From Podaxis mareebaensis (lineage: Eukaryota; Basidiomycota; Agaricomycetes; Agaricales; Agaricaceae), in NCBI GenBank assembly GCA_018524725.1, contig JAEUWP010000224.1:62001-126000 (forward strand): 64,000 nt of DNA. The letters are read 5' to 3'. The notes under the pieces are model-generated. The model was not told where the DNA came from and searched no databases. It was given only the letters and a program-made list of their open reading frames with translations. A program made the position numbers and the translations under genes. Below are positions 23,023 to 35,091 of the stretch, piece after piece. How positions within the stretch are numbered: position 1 is the first letter of the stretch; each line of letters begins with the position of its first letter.

Positions 23023-24692
23023 TCAGACAGGCAATGCAACGTCCTCCGGTGGGAGAGGAGAACACTTCAGTGCAGGTGCTCGGAGGAGTCGTAGGTCATT
23101 CGGATCTGCAGGCGGTGAGGGTAACATATCTTGCGTGACTGAGAGTTGATGGGGCACGGATCTGGGAATAGAAATAGACCTGGATACATCCATTGAGATG
23201 GTCGTCGAGGAGGCATTGGGAGAGTTTGGATTAGTATTTGTAGGTGATGGGTACGCTACGACGTTAGGTGGCCGTGTTTGTAATGATGACAATTGAGGTA
23301 ATTGCACCTGGATTTCAGGTGCAGGTCGAGGGCTCAAAGGTTCCAGCCATCTTTGCAGAAGGACAGGTGTCCTCTCATTGAGGCTTCTATTTGCATGCTC
23401 CAGAGGCGAAGGGAGAGGTAAGCTTGGAGCTGTTCTGAGGGCGATGGTGGGGGGTGTGATGGGGGGTGTGATGGGAGGTGTGTTGGGGGGTGTTGGTAAG
23501 GGTTCGGGGATCAGCAGGGGTGTCGAATGCTCAGGTGGTTGTGGTGTGACTATTGAGGGTGTTGGAGCTGATGGGGACGTAGGCTGGTCTGAAGTGGGCT
23601 GAGATGTTGGATTGGAAGGGAGAGGTATTGATTCGGGCAGAACGGGACCAGCCGGCCAATCGTGTTCGGACAAGGTGCCTGGGACCAGGACAACGGGGAG
23701 TAACCACATCGCAGTGAGAGTGACACCAAACCCTTTGTCGTAACTCTTGATAGTGCCCCAGCTCCACGAGATAATATTTCCAATGTATTTAGCATAGAGC
23801 AAGATGTGTCGGAGTAACTGGAGAGCGGGACGAAGCGCGATATGAAAATCATCGACGGGAAGGTTGTTGAATAGCCAAGTGAGTGCCGTAGTGATCATGG
23901 CGGCACGTTTGGCGGCTTCGAGATGTGCATCATCGAGCGTATCAACGACGGGAGGTGGGAGGAACCTTGACGTGAGTTGGTATCGGGAATTTCGAAACTA
24001 AAGAGATGGACATACATACGATAGCCCCACCACATGCACTGGATGGATAGTTGATCTTTGGAAGGGATCCAAACCCGCGTTGCCTGAGCCTGAGGTCGTT
24101 GCTCATGAGTTCGGGTGCTGAGAGATTGGCTGTTGCTGCCAATGGGATGCGATGGAGGAGTTTGAGCAGACCCCGAGGTGCTGACTGGCGCCAAGGGCAG
24201 GGTATTTGACCATGACCAACCTGGAATTTCAGGCTCTGGTATAGCATGGTCTGATCGATCTTCAGCGACCGCCTCAGAATCGGCCAGCTCAACGAGAGAG
24301 TCCCGAGTAGGGAGGAGTGGAGAATAAAGCATGACATTTAGTGAATCGGGGAATATGACGGGATTATCGTCATAGCCGCGACGAGGATTCGAGTTGGGCT
24401 GAGTACCATGCCCTAGAGAGTCGCGCTCATGTTGGGAAGACATCGAACTCTTGACGGCGATATTTGCAGTTGGGTGAGCAGGTACTGACTGAGGGGCCGG
24501 CTCAACGGGGGACAACAGACAACCAGTGAGATATATCCGACGGCCGGCGTATCTGTTTCGATTGTTTGTGGTGGTAGCTGGTGCCTTTATGCTCGAGGTA
24601 GCCTCCTGAGCTCTTCTCGCATGTGAGGGTAGCGCCGAGGAAACGTGTGTTACACGTTGAAGAGTGTCGCTATAATAGTCTTCTAGCAGCAT
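23023..24692 (-). CDS. Uncharacterised proline/serine-rich protein with one hydrophobic segment
   Basis: I do not recognise this protein. There are two exons, 24016-24692 and 23023-23965, joined through intron 23966-24015 so that the frame reads WWGYRM then FLPPPVVDTLDDAHLEAAK. The start MLLEDYYSDTLQ is the first ATG, and MSSQHERDSLG about 85 residues later is an alternative. A conserved-looking core of ~90 residues follows the intron (MITTALTWLFNNLPVDDFH, ALQLLRHILLYAKYIG). It contains one clear hydrophobic span, GVTLTAMWLLPVVLVPG. The remaining C-terminus is disordered, with repeated PPITPP-type proline runs and Ser/Asn/Pro-rich sequence. Length is about 540 residues. It is likely a fungal-specific membrane-associated protein. 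Confidence 0.6.
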
Positions 24693-25279
24693 GTCCGGCT
24701 TCTTTACTCACTGACTGAGGAATGTGGTAACAGAACCGATTCATTAGACCTAAAAGCAGAGAATGTGCAGGTGGGTGAGGCGTTTGAAGGGTGCCGGACA
24801 TATGGACATCATGGGATTGATGCCTTTAGCATACCTATTGCCACCAAGTACAGAGATACCACTGACTGGATAGAACTTTCTTTCGTCTCGTCCGGATTCG
24901 CAATGAGCCGAGTGTGAACGAAAGTCGGCAGGTTGCATTCAAACCACGCAATGTGGTATTTCCCTGGGGCCTGGGGGGATATTTCACACCCGTCGATTGC
25001 AGACGATACTCCACATTGCACATTTGAGAACAACTCGGCGATCAGCGCTCAGCGAGGAGATCGTACCAGCGTCAAATCGGAAAGGCATAACAAAAACAAT
25101 AAAAGTACACTGGTCCGAAAAAGAGATAAAAGATGCATATACAAAACGACCTGGGTCGCAGATAGTCTTTCGAACCACTACTAACAATCTGAGGAAATCT
25201 CTCTGCTTAACCCCTGTTATTTCCTTACCATCTCAACGTTATGTCAGTGTGTGTAGGGAATGAGGTATAAATGCGTTGG
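24693..25279. other. Gene-free stretch of about 590 bp
   Basis: No supported gene, RNA or repeat was seen. The frames present are short and antisense to one another. It should contain the promoter of the 24.7-kb gene and the 3' flank of the small gene at 25280. Confidence 0.35.
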
Positions 25280-25620
25280 TCACACGAGGTTGGCCAAACG
25301 ACCGGGAGAACCATCAAGAGGAGACAGCATATCCTGGGGAGCGGGAAGGGACAGCTGCCTCTTATGCTTGGCACGACGATAGGCTACAAACTCTTCCGCC
25401 CATTGCTCCATTTTGGGTGCGATATATGGCTCGTATACATACTGGAAAACGGAGGATGTCAGCGTACTATTCTACATATACGGCCAATGGTCTCGGGACA
25501 GATCACTGTACTTACTTCCTTGATAGCAAGAAGAGCACCGACTGCCGCTATAAAACATGCCACAGGTGCTGCCGCGTCCCCTAATTTTCCGGGAATTCGT
25601 GGAGCGGGAGCTCGTGGCAT
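25280..25620 (-). CDS. Tiny single-pass membrane protein
   Basis: I do not recognise a family. Two exons, 25516-25620 and 25280-25441, with intron 25442-25515 bounded by GTAAGTACAG and TTTTCCAG, give about 88 residues. It starts MPRAPAPRIPGKLGDAAA, has one membrane span (APVACFIAAVGALLAIK), then a charged amphipathic stretch (YVYEPYIAPKMEQWAEEF, VAYRRAKHKRQLSLPAP) and ends GRLANLV. The basic N-terminus, single span and amphipathic helix recall small mitochondrial inner-membrane proteins, but that is only an analogy. The consensus donor, in-frame splicing and clean stop make it more convincing than neighbouring open frames. It follows NUP192 on the same strand with a 276-bp gap. Confidence 0.55.
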
Positions 25621-25896
25621 GAGAAGGAAGGATGAGGACAGGAACGAGGCACAAGGTGGTCTCTCTTGTCCAGGTGATCACCGCAGAAGTCCGTGTATGA
25701 AGTTGTTACGTTGGTCGTAGAACGCTGCGCAGCGAGTGACGGCACTAGTGAAGGAAGAATAGGACCCGCTGGAATACACATTACAAAAACTATCTACAGG
25801 AGGTTGCTATCACATGATGATACTTTTGCGAAGGAGAGCAAAGACAACGAAGGGAGGAGAGACAGAAAAACCGCAAAGCAAAATGTCACAAAGGGA

Positions 25897-28800
25897 TCAA
25901 GCTGTCGAACTAATATGATCCTGCAAAAAGTTGACTAACACCTGCATAATATCTACTGACTCTTTCCCAACGATCGCCACACTTTTGGCAACAATCGGCT
26001 TCGCCTTGTTCAACAAGGCCTTCAAATCCGACGCCATTTCACTGGTCATACCTCTCCTCAATCGTTCAGCCATCGCTACCGGTTGTGCCGTCCTCGCAGG
26101 TCCTCGTGCACGTTCTTTCAATGAAGTGTCAGGTCTGCCGACGTCCATCGCCAATACGCTCGAATCCACTTCGATATCCATGTCGGGTGAAGTTGAGGGC
26201 TCGAATTCAGGTTTTGAGAGCCACATGACAAGTTGTGTAGCTGCGTATGTGAGGATTCCTTCGAGGTTGCGTCGGGCGGTGATTACGCTCCGCCGCACGT
26301 CTAGAGGTTCTGTAACTGGAATTGTTGGGAATGCGGTTGTTGTGATGCTCTGGTTCGGTGGACGATTAACAAGATCGCGTAAGACGTCCAAGGTGCAATT
26401 GCCAAGCTCCAACAGCGTCCCAAGTGAAGCTGGTTCACCAAGCACGACCTTCGAATGCTGTAGATTTATTAATGATTGTCTGCAGAAAAAAAGGAAGGAG
26501 GACTTACGGGCACAATGAGAGCCTCATGAAGCGGCCACTCTTCTTCTGGAGTAAGGAGGACAGAATCAGCTTTACTAATCACAATCAACGTCCCGACGAC
26601 ATTGCTGGATAGTCTGAACAAGCGATGCAACAGCTGGGTGACCAAAGGCCGCTTTAAAAGATCCGCTGAAGGTTTTTCCTTCTCCAGCTGCGAGCGTTCA
26701 TCAGCCGTAACGGGTTCGAGTAGGCTGGCAAGGTGATTAGGATGAGTGATTGCGTAGTTCAACTGTTGCAAGAGGTTGAGAGCATGAGTAGTGAAGAATC
26801 GTAGGATTTTCTCCATCATGGGGTTGGATTGTGAAGCCGAGGGCGAGTTCGCAGCGACAGCGTAAAACAGATTGACAACCTGTTCGGCCTCTTCCAGTAG
26901 GGGGAACGTGATTGGGTCTCCGATAGTCCAGGTAAGGACATGAGCGAATTGTTCCCCGTACAACTGGACGAAACCGCACACCTCAGCGTCAAAGTAATGA
27001 TTATGGCGTCCGAGAGCTGTGATGATGGTTGCAATAGTAGCGATCATTGAGCAATATGCGGCATGAGCTGGGCTGCGTTCACCAGGGAACTCAGGTAACA
27101 CAACGTTAATCTGCCCAGTGCTTATCGCGGAACTGATGAAGTTGTTGCTGTAGGCAGTCAGAATGCCTTCGCTCGCTAAACGTTCGGCGGCAGTTGCGTT
27201 GCTCGCCAGCGCCATGTGGAACTGCAGGAGGTGAGGTGCATATAGGGGCTGTTTCCTCGAGTGAAGAAGAGGCAAATCTGTGAGACCGACGAGATCAATG
27301 TGCGCATACAGCTCGAGGCTCGTTCGGATGACATCGGTCTCCTGGCACTTGACGAGCCAAAACGTCGATGAGGGGGTAACATCACTGCGGATGCACTGCT
27401 CGAAAACGGATACCAACAACTCCATGTCCCTATCAACATCCACATCTACTCTCGTACGGGCAGTCATGAAGGCGACTCGAAGAGCTTCAACGACAAACGA
27501 TAGGGTGGCCTCGATGAAGTTTAGAAACATCAGCCTCTGCTCCGCATTGAGCGCCTTCTCTCGACGGACCAAGGACCTTCCCTGTTTGACCGAGTAATAG
27601 ATGATCTGGAGAAGGGTCCGATGGAAAGGAACGACGGAATTCTGCACGATCGCGTTCATTGGCGATTGAGCCTCGCTCAAGATGATCCCTCGTACATTCT
27701 TGGCCATCTCCACAAAATTCTGCACCTCCTCGGGTTGCTCCTTCAATGCAAACCACGCAAGCTCCAAGATTGCAAGCAGAAGCGACAACCGCGCTTGATG
27801 TATCATGGCCATCACTGCACCTGACCTCGACTCCTCCGCAATGGCATATGACATTAATGCAGCAATGTTCAGAAGATTGATCCTCGCTTTGTTGTCGCCT
27901 CTGATGTAAGGAACGACTTTACGTAGAAGGTACTCCCAGGACTCTGTCAAGGCTTTCTGTGCATCTGTCAAGGAAAGGTTCATATTGATGGACAGAAGCT
28001 GCATTTCGGCCGAATCTACGGCTTCCAGTGCAGCAGTTGTCAGTTGGAGGTATGGGCGTAGCCGCGTGCGATATAGAGAGGCGTCGAAAGCATAGCCGTC
28101 GCCAAATTCGCGGACATCTTTGGGCTTCTGGATTTCCAGATGTTCCAAAACCAGCCCGGGGAAGTTGCTTTTGAGGAGTTCGACCAGGCGGTCGTAGAGT
28201 TCAGGGGAATAGGTGTTAGCGGACGCATCAGAAAGGAGGTCCGAAAGCCTATCTTCTTCCTTGAAGCAGGGTTCGAGCTTGAGGAGACTCAGTGGCTTCT
28301 TGTCTTTCGCGCTCAACTGGGCGCCAACTTCGATGTCAAGGCCGAACACACGGACAGCATAGGCCTTTGAAAGTGTTCGATAGGCATAACATGATACTGC
28401 GTCATGAGCGTTTGAGTGACGAGCGCTATCCAGGACGACGAAGGCTTCGGTCTCATGTGGTGGTGCTGGTCCGAGGTCTTTCTGAACGAGCTCGTTGAGC
28501 TGATCCCAGAGCTCGTTATTCTCGCGTAATGAAGTGAGGACAGTCTTGTGCTCCAGCCCGTGTTCCCAAACAACACAAATGAACCGCAAGACAGAGGCAA
28601 GCAGCTGTGGATTGGCCTCCCACATCTCCTTCCAGCTTCCCAACGCCTCGCGGGCGACATCCGTGGCATTTACCCCTTTCTCTCTCTTCTCTCCCTCCTT
28701 CACCTTGCCTTTATCTCCTCCCTCAGTCTCCTTCCCTTTATCCTTCTCACCACCCAACTTGCTCTCCAGCCCGCTCGGTGTCCTAAACTTCCCAGTAACA

Positions 28801-31800
28801 AACAAGCTCGCCAATGCTGGCTCCTTATCCACCGCCAGCGCGATAAACCTCCAAATCGCATTCCTCAGCTGCAAATCATCATACGGGTGCTGCGCGATCC
28901 TAACCAAAGATGCCACGGTCGCCTCAGGGTCACTGAGATGCCCAATGATCGTCGGCGGAGACGAGTAGGACACTGACAGCGACGATAGGAGAGCGTATAA
29001 CAACTGCATAGCTTCCAGCGGAACCATAGCACCCATATCCCGATCCTTGACGTAGTTCGCGATGACATCGATGGGATCAGCTTTCGCTCTGACGCTGTCG
29101 AAGGAGGAAGCTCCCCCAACGATACGAGAAGAGAGCGTTTGTTCGAGGAGGCATGGCGTAGATGCCAAGACGGATTGTTGTTTGTAGTTCAGCAACAGAG
29201 CACAGAGATGGAGATGGGATTCAAGGAGGAACACGAGACGTCTTGCATCGCTCAGCCGACGAGAGGCATAGAGCATACGTAAGATGTGTCCACCAGAGGT
29301 GATGGCCGAAATTAGTGGGTTAATGCTCGAGGTCGTCGCTCTAAACAAGAGCGCGTCTGCGATAGTCTGGCTAAGGGTCGTGAACGGTCCATCGCGCAAA
29401 GTAGGCGGAGCGTGTTCCAGGATTTCGGAATAGAAAGAAGACAGCCTCCTCCCAATCTCAAACCGATCACCTAACTGCGCGTACTTCCAGCTGAGGTGCT
29501 CTACCCAAATCTCGGTATGAACGAAACGAGCTGCCCGTAAAAGGACTTCCTCTTTGAGTTGCTGGAGCCGCTGATTGTCAGGGAGGACAGAAACAGAGGC
29601 CTCCCTGAACAGTTGTTGGACAAGATAAAGCAGTGACAGCGTCATGGTATAGTGCCCCGTGGTACGTTCTGACGCAAGAGCAACTGAGGCAAAACCAGTC
29701 GTTTTGTCCGACCCAAATAGTGCCGCTGTAGACCGGATGTACAACCAGACGCGGTTTGAGTAGCCAGGTAATGCAAGGAGTGCGGCAAGAACGCTCATAG
29801 CAGAGGTAATCAACTGCGTTCGTGCAGGTGTGCGGTTTCTGGGATTGGTCCTCGCGAGTGCCTCTTCAAGTATCATGGTCGTAAGCTGAACGAGGTCAGG
29901 AGGTTGTGCTTCTGTCATTGTATGTGCAACGACAGAATCACCTGCTTCCATAGCTTGCATCAACTGCTCTGCCTGAGCGGGATTATCGTAGATCAAGCCC
30001 CGAACGAGATCGAGGGCTTCTGTGATAAGAGTTTCGCCATCATCCGCCTCAAAATCCACTCCGATCTCTGCCAGTGGAAGAGATAGGGTTTGGACGTTCC
30101 CTCTAGGCGCGAACGATATGTCCTGGTAAGGGCCGGAGTTTTGCAGGCGCTTTTTGTTGACATAGTCTGTCAGAAGCTCCAGTATAAGCTTCCAACCAGA
30201 ATGCTGATGCTGCCAACAGATGACCAGGTGCTCGCTGTTGTCCCCGCTGATGACGCGCCCAACACTCCTAGCGGGAAGGGCGGAACCGCCAGGAAGCTTG
30301 ATTGGTTTTAGGTTGATATAAGAGAGTCCCTGTGAAGCTGAGGTCCCGTATCGCTCTTGCTGCCGTTCGTAAAGTGCATGGGCTCCGCTACACGCAGACA
30401 GGGGAACAACTTGGGAGTATGACGACAGTTTGTCAAAGTAGTAGAAGACGTGTCGACCGCATAAATCCCGTTGTTGTTTGAGGTCCTCTGGCGCCTCTAT
30501 GAGGTGATCAGCTGTTGAGAGTGAATCCGTATCGAGGAAGCCGGTTCCGGTCATAGAACGTAGTAGTCGTAGGAGGGGGCGGAATTGGATGGGGAAGCGA
30601 GAACGTGCGACGTCGAAGATTGCACGACGAGCGATACCGTGTTGCCAATCCGCCTGCCAAAACTGTGCGCAGATGGCAGTGATGGACTGGCTTTCACTGC
30701 GGCCGAAAAGCGTTACCCAAACCTCGACAAAGAGGTCAAAATCAGGTATGTGTTCGACGGGTACGAGCTCGACTAGAGCGATGATGAGGCCTAAAGTGGC
30801 GAAAGTGAGGATACTTGTAACAGTGAAGCACGGTTACAGCACACACCTTTCAGCAAGGAGCGGAATGCAATAGCGTTAGGATCAGTGATCCAGGAACCAG
30901 TCTTCCACGCCACCGCGGTAACGAACAAAGGTGATTTTGTGAGAAGTGAGAGGAGGAGCTGAAAGAGACCAGCATCTGGGCTTAGACAAGCCTGAAGCAT
31001 TTGCATATGTATTGGTTCCTTGCTCTTTGAGAATGACCGGCCATTGGAGCTGGAAAGGGATTCAACAAAAGGGGCGTGTGTAGGGCTATCCGTCAAACGC
31101 GAAAGGACGAATGTCCAAGCGAGATACGTGCACGCAAATTGGCTGTCACCGTGAGACACCACAAGCTCATGCAATTTCTTTATGGAATCGAAAGAGGCGA
31201 CATATGTGGATCGTGATTGCGACTCGTCGACAGAACCAACGAATTCGGGTTCACCAATGTTTTCAAGTTCCAGCACTTCGATCATGATAAGCATCCATAG
31301 GGCCGCCAGGTCTTGCTGTAGTTGCATACTCTCTTCGTCCAACAACAATGTTCCATTGGTTTGAGAAGAACCGAGGTTGGTTGAATATGCCGCCTCAAAA
31401 ATCTTCACCACCAGAGGACCACTGCACGGCACATGCCCCCACATCGTCCAGAATAACACCTCCAACAGCACCAACTGCTCCTTTGCACTCTGCTTTGCCC
31501 ACGATGTAGCCGCCTTTGGATCACTCCGGAGGTTTTCTGGCACCCTTTCCTTCGTCCGCTGTGTGTATTCGTTCAAGAGCGTTTCCGCGAACTTGGGACC
31601 ATCCTGGATGATTTGTGGGAGAATTTCTGAGGCAAGTTCGGAGAGGAGGTCGTCACCATTCTCTTTGGCGCGGAATAAGGGGATCAGGACGCGCATTACA
31701 GCGAGCCTTTCAGCGAGGTAGAAGGGAGTAACGGCTTCAAGGAGCTCTTCTGTTATCGAGGTGTCGGAGGTGATGGACGGAATGCCTTCATTATAGAAAA

Positions 31801-32181
31801 AGGAGCGCAGGAATATGAGTGCTTGCACCTGGTCAATTTGGAATTTGTCGCTGATGGCATAGATGTACTCCTTGTCCGTGATATCTGTCCGCAGTGTGAC
31901 GCCATCGGCCAGAGTTACGGAACCGCTCTCGATCTTCTTCTTCGACGCGTCTGACGGCGTTCCAAATGGTTTTTCGACGTTGCCGAGCTGGTCCCTTCTC
32001 GACGTAAGGTATTCCTTGAGCTGGTCGATGGGAACACTATCAGCTTGGCTTGAGAGGATCCCGTGTAGTTGTTGGTATGTTCTGCACAAGATATGGTCAA
32101 ATCAGTGGGATCTGCAGGGTGAATAAGAGGTTCAACTCACACATCTATGAGAGATGACCGCTTGGATGATTCGCCAGACAT
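25897..32181 (-). CDS. NUP192: NUP192/NUP205, inner-ring nucleoporin
   Basis: This is a very large alpha-solenoid scaffold nucleoporin of the inner ring, which binds Nic96 and Nup53. Four exons: 32141-32181, 30847-32081, 26508-30790 and 25897-26457, joined through introns of 59, 56 and 50 nt, give about 2,039 residues, as expected for the family. The start MSGESSKRSSLIDV is recovered only by splicing the 41-nt first coding exon. Recognisable blocks are DITDKEYIYAISDKFQIDQ, QALIFLRSFFYNE, LVLLEVLFWTMWGHVPCSG, LAALWMLIMIEVLELE, LIIALVELVPVEHIPDFD and CAQFWQADWQHGIARRAIF. The third exon is 4.3 kb without an intron, unlike the intron-dense neighbours. A lysine/glutamate-rich low-complexity patch (DKGKETEGGDKGKVKEGEK) sits mid-protein. 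Confidence 0.9.
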
Positions 32182-32676
32182 TGCAGAGAGGTTGGAACAG
32201 CGAGCTCAATTGGATCACGGGCCCTCGCGCATTCAACACCCTATTTGCCATCACCAGCCGAGCCAAACAACAGTCCTCCCCCCGGATTGTTAACGGCGCC
32301 TCTCTCGCAGCTTTATACTCGTAATCGTAGTAATCCTCCATAAGCATCTCCATGAAATATCTCCACCGGTGTCTCTCAGCATTTTTATCGACATGAGCAA
32401 GATGGCCAAACCCGACGACAAGCGCCCGTGATGACGAATCTCGCTCATCAAACACAGCAATACCAAGATTCACACCACACTACACAGGCTCACCCCACCA
32501 GGTTCCAGTCAGCCGAAACTACTTGCAACAAGCACCCGTCGTGGGCGAAGACTTATCCTTTCATCGTCTTATCATATTAAAGGAGTTGATATACATGGTG
32601 TGCTATACCAAGATATCCATTTTCTGCAGCTGTTCACTAAAGGACACAGACCTCACAAGATCAGGGGTTCGCTCAG
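32182..32676. other. Region between NUP192 and the F-box gene
   Basis: This holds the divergent promoters of NUP192 (-) and the F-box gene (+), and probably the unresolved first exon of the latter. One possibility is an ATG at 32595 directly followed by an intron 32598-32676. A long minus-strand open frame here (down to 32132) overlaps the NUP192 start and was not accepted. Confidence 0.4.
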
Positions 32677-34113
32677 AGAAGCCTACCGCTTGATATTCTG
32701 GGTCAAATATTTGATACTTATACAGATTCCTCTCGACGCGATCACCCCGATTTCTCAAACGCAGCTATCCCATGGATTCTGGGACAGATCTGTCGCTCAT
32801 GGAGACAGGCCGTCTTATCGTTCCCACGGTGCTGGAACATCTTCACACTTGAAGTAACTGACGAAAATGTGGATGAGGCATCCCCAATGCACCAAGAGTT
32901 GCTCAAACGTTCTGGATCCACACCTCTCCAAATTTCATTCCATTTCTCCCGCTTCACTACACCAGTTCCTCCGGACCCTTTTCGAATCCTTGGACCTGCC
33001 ATCAGTCGCTCTTCTCAGTGGGAGACCATTTTGATCCAGGGAATGGATGTAACCGAAATACAACGACAGTTCGGCTCGGCTCAAGGACAGCTTTTGCTTC
33101 TGCGTTCTCTGAAAATCTACTTCAGATCGAAGATTTCACGGCCGAACACAGCCTTCCACAGAGAGAGGCGAACCACTCGCTTCGACCTTTTCAATATCGC
33201 TCCATCTTTAACTGAAGTCCTCCTCAACGACATTTCTGGATCACTCGAGAAATATGAAGTCTGTTTGCCTTGGAGCCAATTGACGAGATATGTGACATAT
33301 GGCTCTGCAAAAGGTGCCTTTCCTACTGAACTCGAAAGGCAACCAAACCTCGAAGTCCTCATCTGCGTCCATAATCATTTCCCTACTCTACCTTCCAAAT
33401 ATATCTCCCACCACCGTCTCCGTGAATTGTATCTCTACGCCACGACAGACATACAAGCGTGTTTCGAACGACTGGGCGAAACTACCCTCCCAGCGCTCGA
33501 GGCCCTCGCTGTCACATTTATGACTGTGGAGCTGCGCTACAACGTATCAGCAATCCCCAGCATCGTATCCCTCGTCTCACGCTCACGCTGCCAACTCAAG
33601 GCACTCGTTATTCAACAAAACTCAGACCTGCACGCCGACTTACTCCCCGATCTTCTATCCCAAATTCCTTCACTGGAGACTCTAGACATCGGTCATTGCG
33701 CCCACTTCCGCAACACCCTTTCCGCACTCTGTTTCGACGTGACCCAACCGCTTCTCCTTCCTAACCTGCAACGACTTGTAGTAGCTTGCAACAATACTAC
33801 GCGACCTAGCGACATAAGGCTTATCTCCGACCTCGTAAAATCCCGCCAACATACTTTCGAGGACAATAACGCTCTCGGTCTGCCATTCGTTCCGCTATTA
33901 TACGTTCGGATATTCGTCAAGAAATCCGAGACGCGCTACTATGCTTTCTTGGACCTTGAGGGCTGGCAGGAGGCGCCTCAAACGGATTCGCCGGCGAGTA
34001 CCCCAATTCGAATGCGACTCTTTCTTTGTGATGACCATGTATATCGACTGACCTATAGCAGCGTGACGTTTATCGCTATGATGTCTCCGCCCCGAACTTC
34101 GAAGCTGAGATGA
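32677..34113 (+). CDS. F-box protein with leucine-rich-repeat-like C-terminal part (5' exon unresolved)
   Basis: F-box proteins are substrate receptors of SCF ubiquitin ligases, and this type is greatly expanded in Agaricomycetes. The frame from the inferred acceptor at 32676 reads RSLPLDILGQIFDTYTDSS, then AAIPWILGQICRSWRQA and LSFPRCWNIFTLEV, the F-box with its usual tail. About 400 residues of solenoid follow, with regularly spaced leucines (LLLRSLKIYF, PNLEVLICVHNHFPTL, LRELYLYATTD, LPALEALAVTFM, SLETLDIGHCAHF, LPNLQRLVVACNN). The start codon is not in this exon; a stop lies in frame just upstream, so a short first exon must exist. The unspliced frame ends at 34113 and overlaps the next gene. 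An intron from about 34040 into it is possible, in which case the two would be one gene. Confidence 0.75.
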   Translation, partial: RSLPLDILGQIFDTYTDSSRRDHPDFSNAAIPWILGQICRSWRQAVLSFPRCWNIFTLEVTDENVDEASPMHQELLKRSGSTPLQISFHFSRFTTPVPPDPFRILGPAISRSSQWETILIQGMDVTEIQRQFGSAQGQLLLLRSLKIYFRSKISRPNTAFHRERRTTRFDLFNIAPSLTEVLLNDISGSLEKYEVCLPWSQLTRYVTYGSAKGAFPTELERQPNLEVLICVHNHFPTLPSKYISHHRLRELYLYATTDIQACFERLGETTLPALEALAVTFMTVELRYNVSAIPSIVSLVSRSRCQLKALVIQQNSDLHADLLPDLLSQIPSLETLDIGHCAHFRNTLSALCFDVTQPLLLPNLQRLVVACNNTTRPSDIRLISDLVKSRQHTFEDNNALGLPFVPLLYVRIFVKKSETRYYAFLDLEGWQEAPQTDSPASTPIRMRLFLCDDHVYRLTYSSVTFIAMMSPPRTSKLR

Positions 34114-34639
34114 CTGCGGCTTTGAATGATGTTCAGCAAATCCTTGACGCTAACGGTGAACCACCCGTGCACAAAGCTGCTGAAATTGCGGCTGTGAGTC
34201 CCCTTTATTGAGACTTTGAAACAAGTGATACAACTCACCCATTCTTTCGCAGAAATACCGCACAATGACCATAATGTACTATGCGCGCATTCTCTGTTCC
34301 ATTGCCACCAACTTGAATAAGAAAGAGCAAGTGGTGGCCGAAAGCCTGCGGACCCTCTGCCGTACTTACATCCCACCCTCGTACCTTGATGAACGTAGAT
34401 GGATAATGGCGCAACCTTCAAACATTCTATACATCCATCCTCAACACAGTATGTCGTCCCCCGAACTTGAATCTCCCTCTTATTATCTTATTATCGCAGA
34501 TATCCGAAAATCTATTCGCAAGTCGGATATAGTGATGGGCGTCGACTACCCAGGAAAATTCCCTCCCGAAGGATATCACTACTGGCTAGGTGAACACATG
34601 GATAGATTGTTGGAAAACTTGCGTCCCTTTATCTTTTAA
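34110..34639 (+). CDS. Uncharacterised protein (three exons), possibly the 3' part of the preceding gene
   Basis: I do not recognise this protein. From ATG 34110 the exons 34110-34193, 34253-34448 and 34500-34639 splice cleanly (introns 59 and 51 nt). They read MTAALNDVQQILDANG, KAAEIAAKYRTMTIMYYAR, KKEQVVAESLRTLCRTYIPP, SYLDERRWIMAQPSNILYI and VDYPGKFPPEGYHYWLGEH to a TAA. It is mainly helical with aromatic-rich turns and no membrane span. The same frame is open upstream to about 34064 (RDVYRYDVSAPNFEAEM), so the true start may lie earlier or the exon may be joined to the F-box gene by an intron with donor GTATAT or GTGATG near 34030-34040. Function unknown. Confidence 0.5.
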
Positions 34640-34855
34640 CATGACAGTCACCCAAGTTCAGGTATCACTTGATTGAATAAACTGCGCGAAACCCAAACAC
34701 ATCCCGAGAATCGAATCTCTAAGCCAAAGCCTAAGCCCAAACGAACGATCTTAACACAAACGTCTTCCTGTATCAATCCTCACCGTGAGAACAAGTGTGC
34801 ATGCAAAACGAAGAAAACACTTCACTGCACAGGTAATGTCTAGGAGATGCATTAA
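34640..34855. other. Short intergenic stretch
   Basis: Flanks of convergent genes; nothing further seen. Confidence 0.35.
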
Positions 34856-35091
34856 TTATTTCCCCTTGACCCCCTCGACCTTGTCAATCGCCTTGAATGC
34901 CTCGATAATATCGCTCGCTTCGGCATACGCCCCATGATTGTAAGTCTTCAGCCCCATACTGTTCATAAAATTCCGCCCCCCACCATACGCCTTGTAAATC
35001 GAGTCGGTGGAGGGGGAACGTAGTCTCCGCCCGAGTTGGAGGAGCGTTGGGAGCTGGCGCCTGCATTATTCTGGTTATTCTGCCTAGGCAT
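34856..35091 (-). pseudogene. Small paralogue of the H3-tail-mimic gene, frameshifted in a C-tract
   Basis: It starts MPRQNNQNNAGASSQRSS and, after a one-base frame change, continues DSIYKAYGGGRNFMNSMGLK and AEASDIIEAFKAIDKVEG to a TAA at 34856-34858. The second half is the same module as the C-terminus of the gene at 35966 (YIDSFGGYENFMISYGLK). The frame break lies in the run of five Cs near 35020; one additional base there would make the whole 78-codon frame continuous. It may be a real lesion or an assembly indel. The start MPR matches the MPRLKQTARKSTG copy in the larger paralogue, but the histone-like segment is replaced by an Asn/Ser-rich leader. Family unknown. Confidence 0.5.

Noticed and set aside
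25931..26518. Plus-strand frame of 195 codons
   Set aside because: Antisense of the last NUP192 exon.
32132..32473. Minus-strand frame of 113 codons (RWRYFMEMLMEDYYDYEYK) upstream of NUP192
   Set aside because: It overlaps the NUP192 start codon in another frame, has no family resemblance and no splice continuation; most likely leader sequence.
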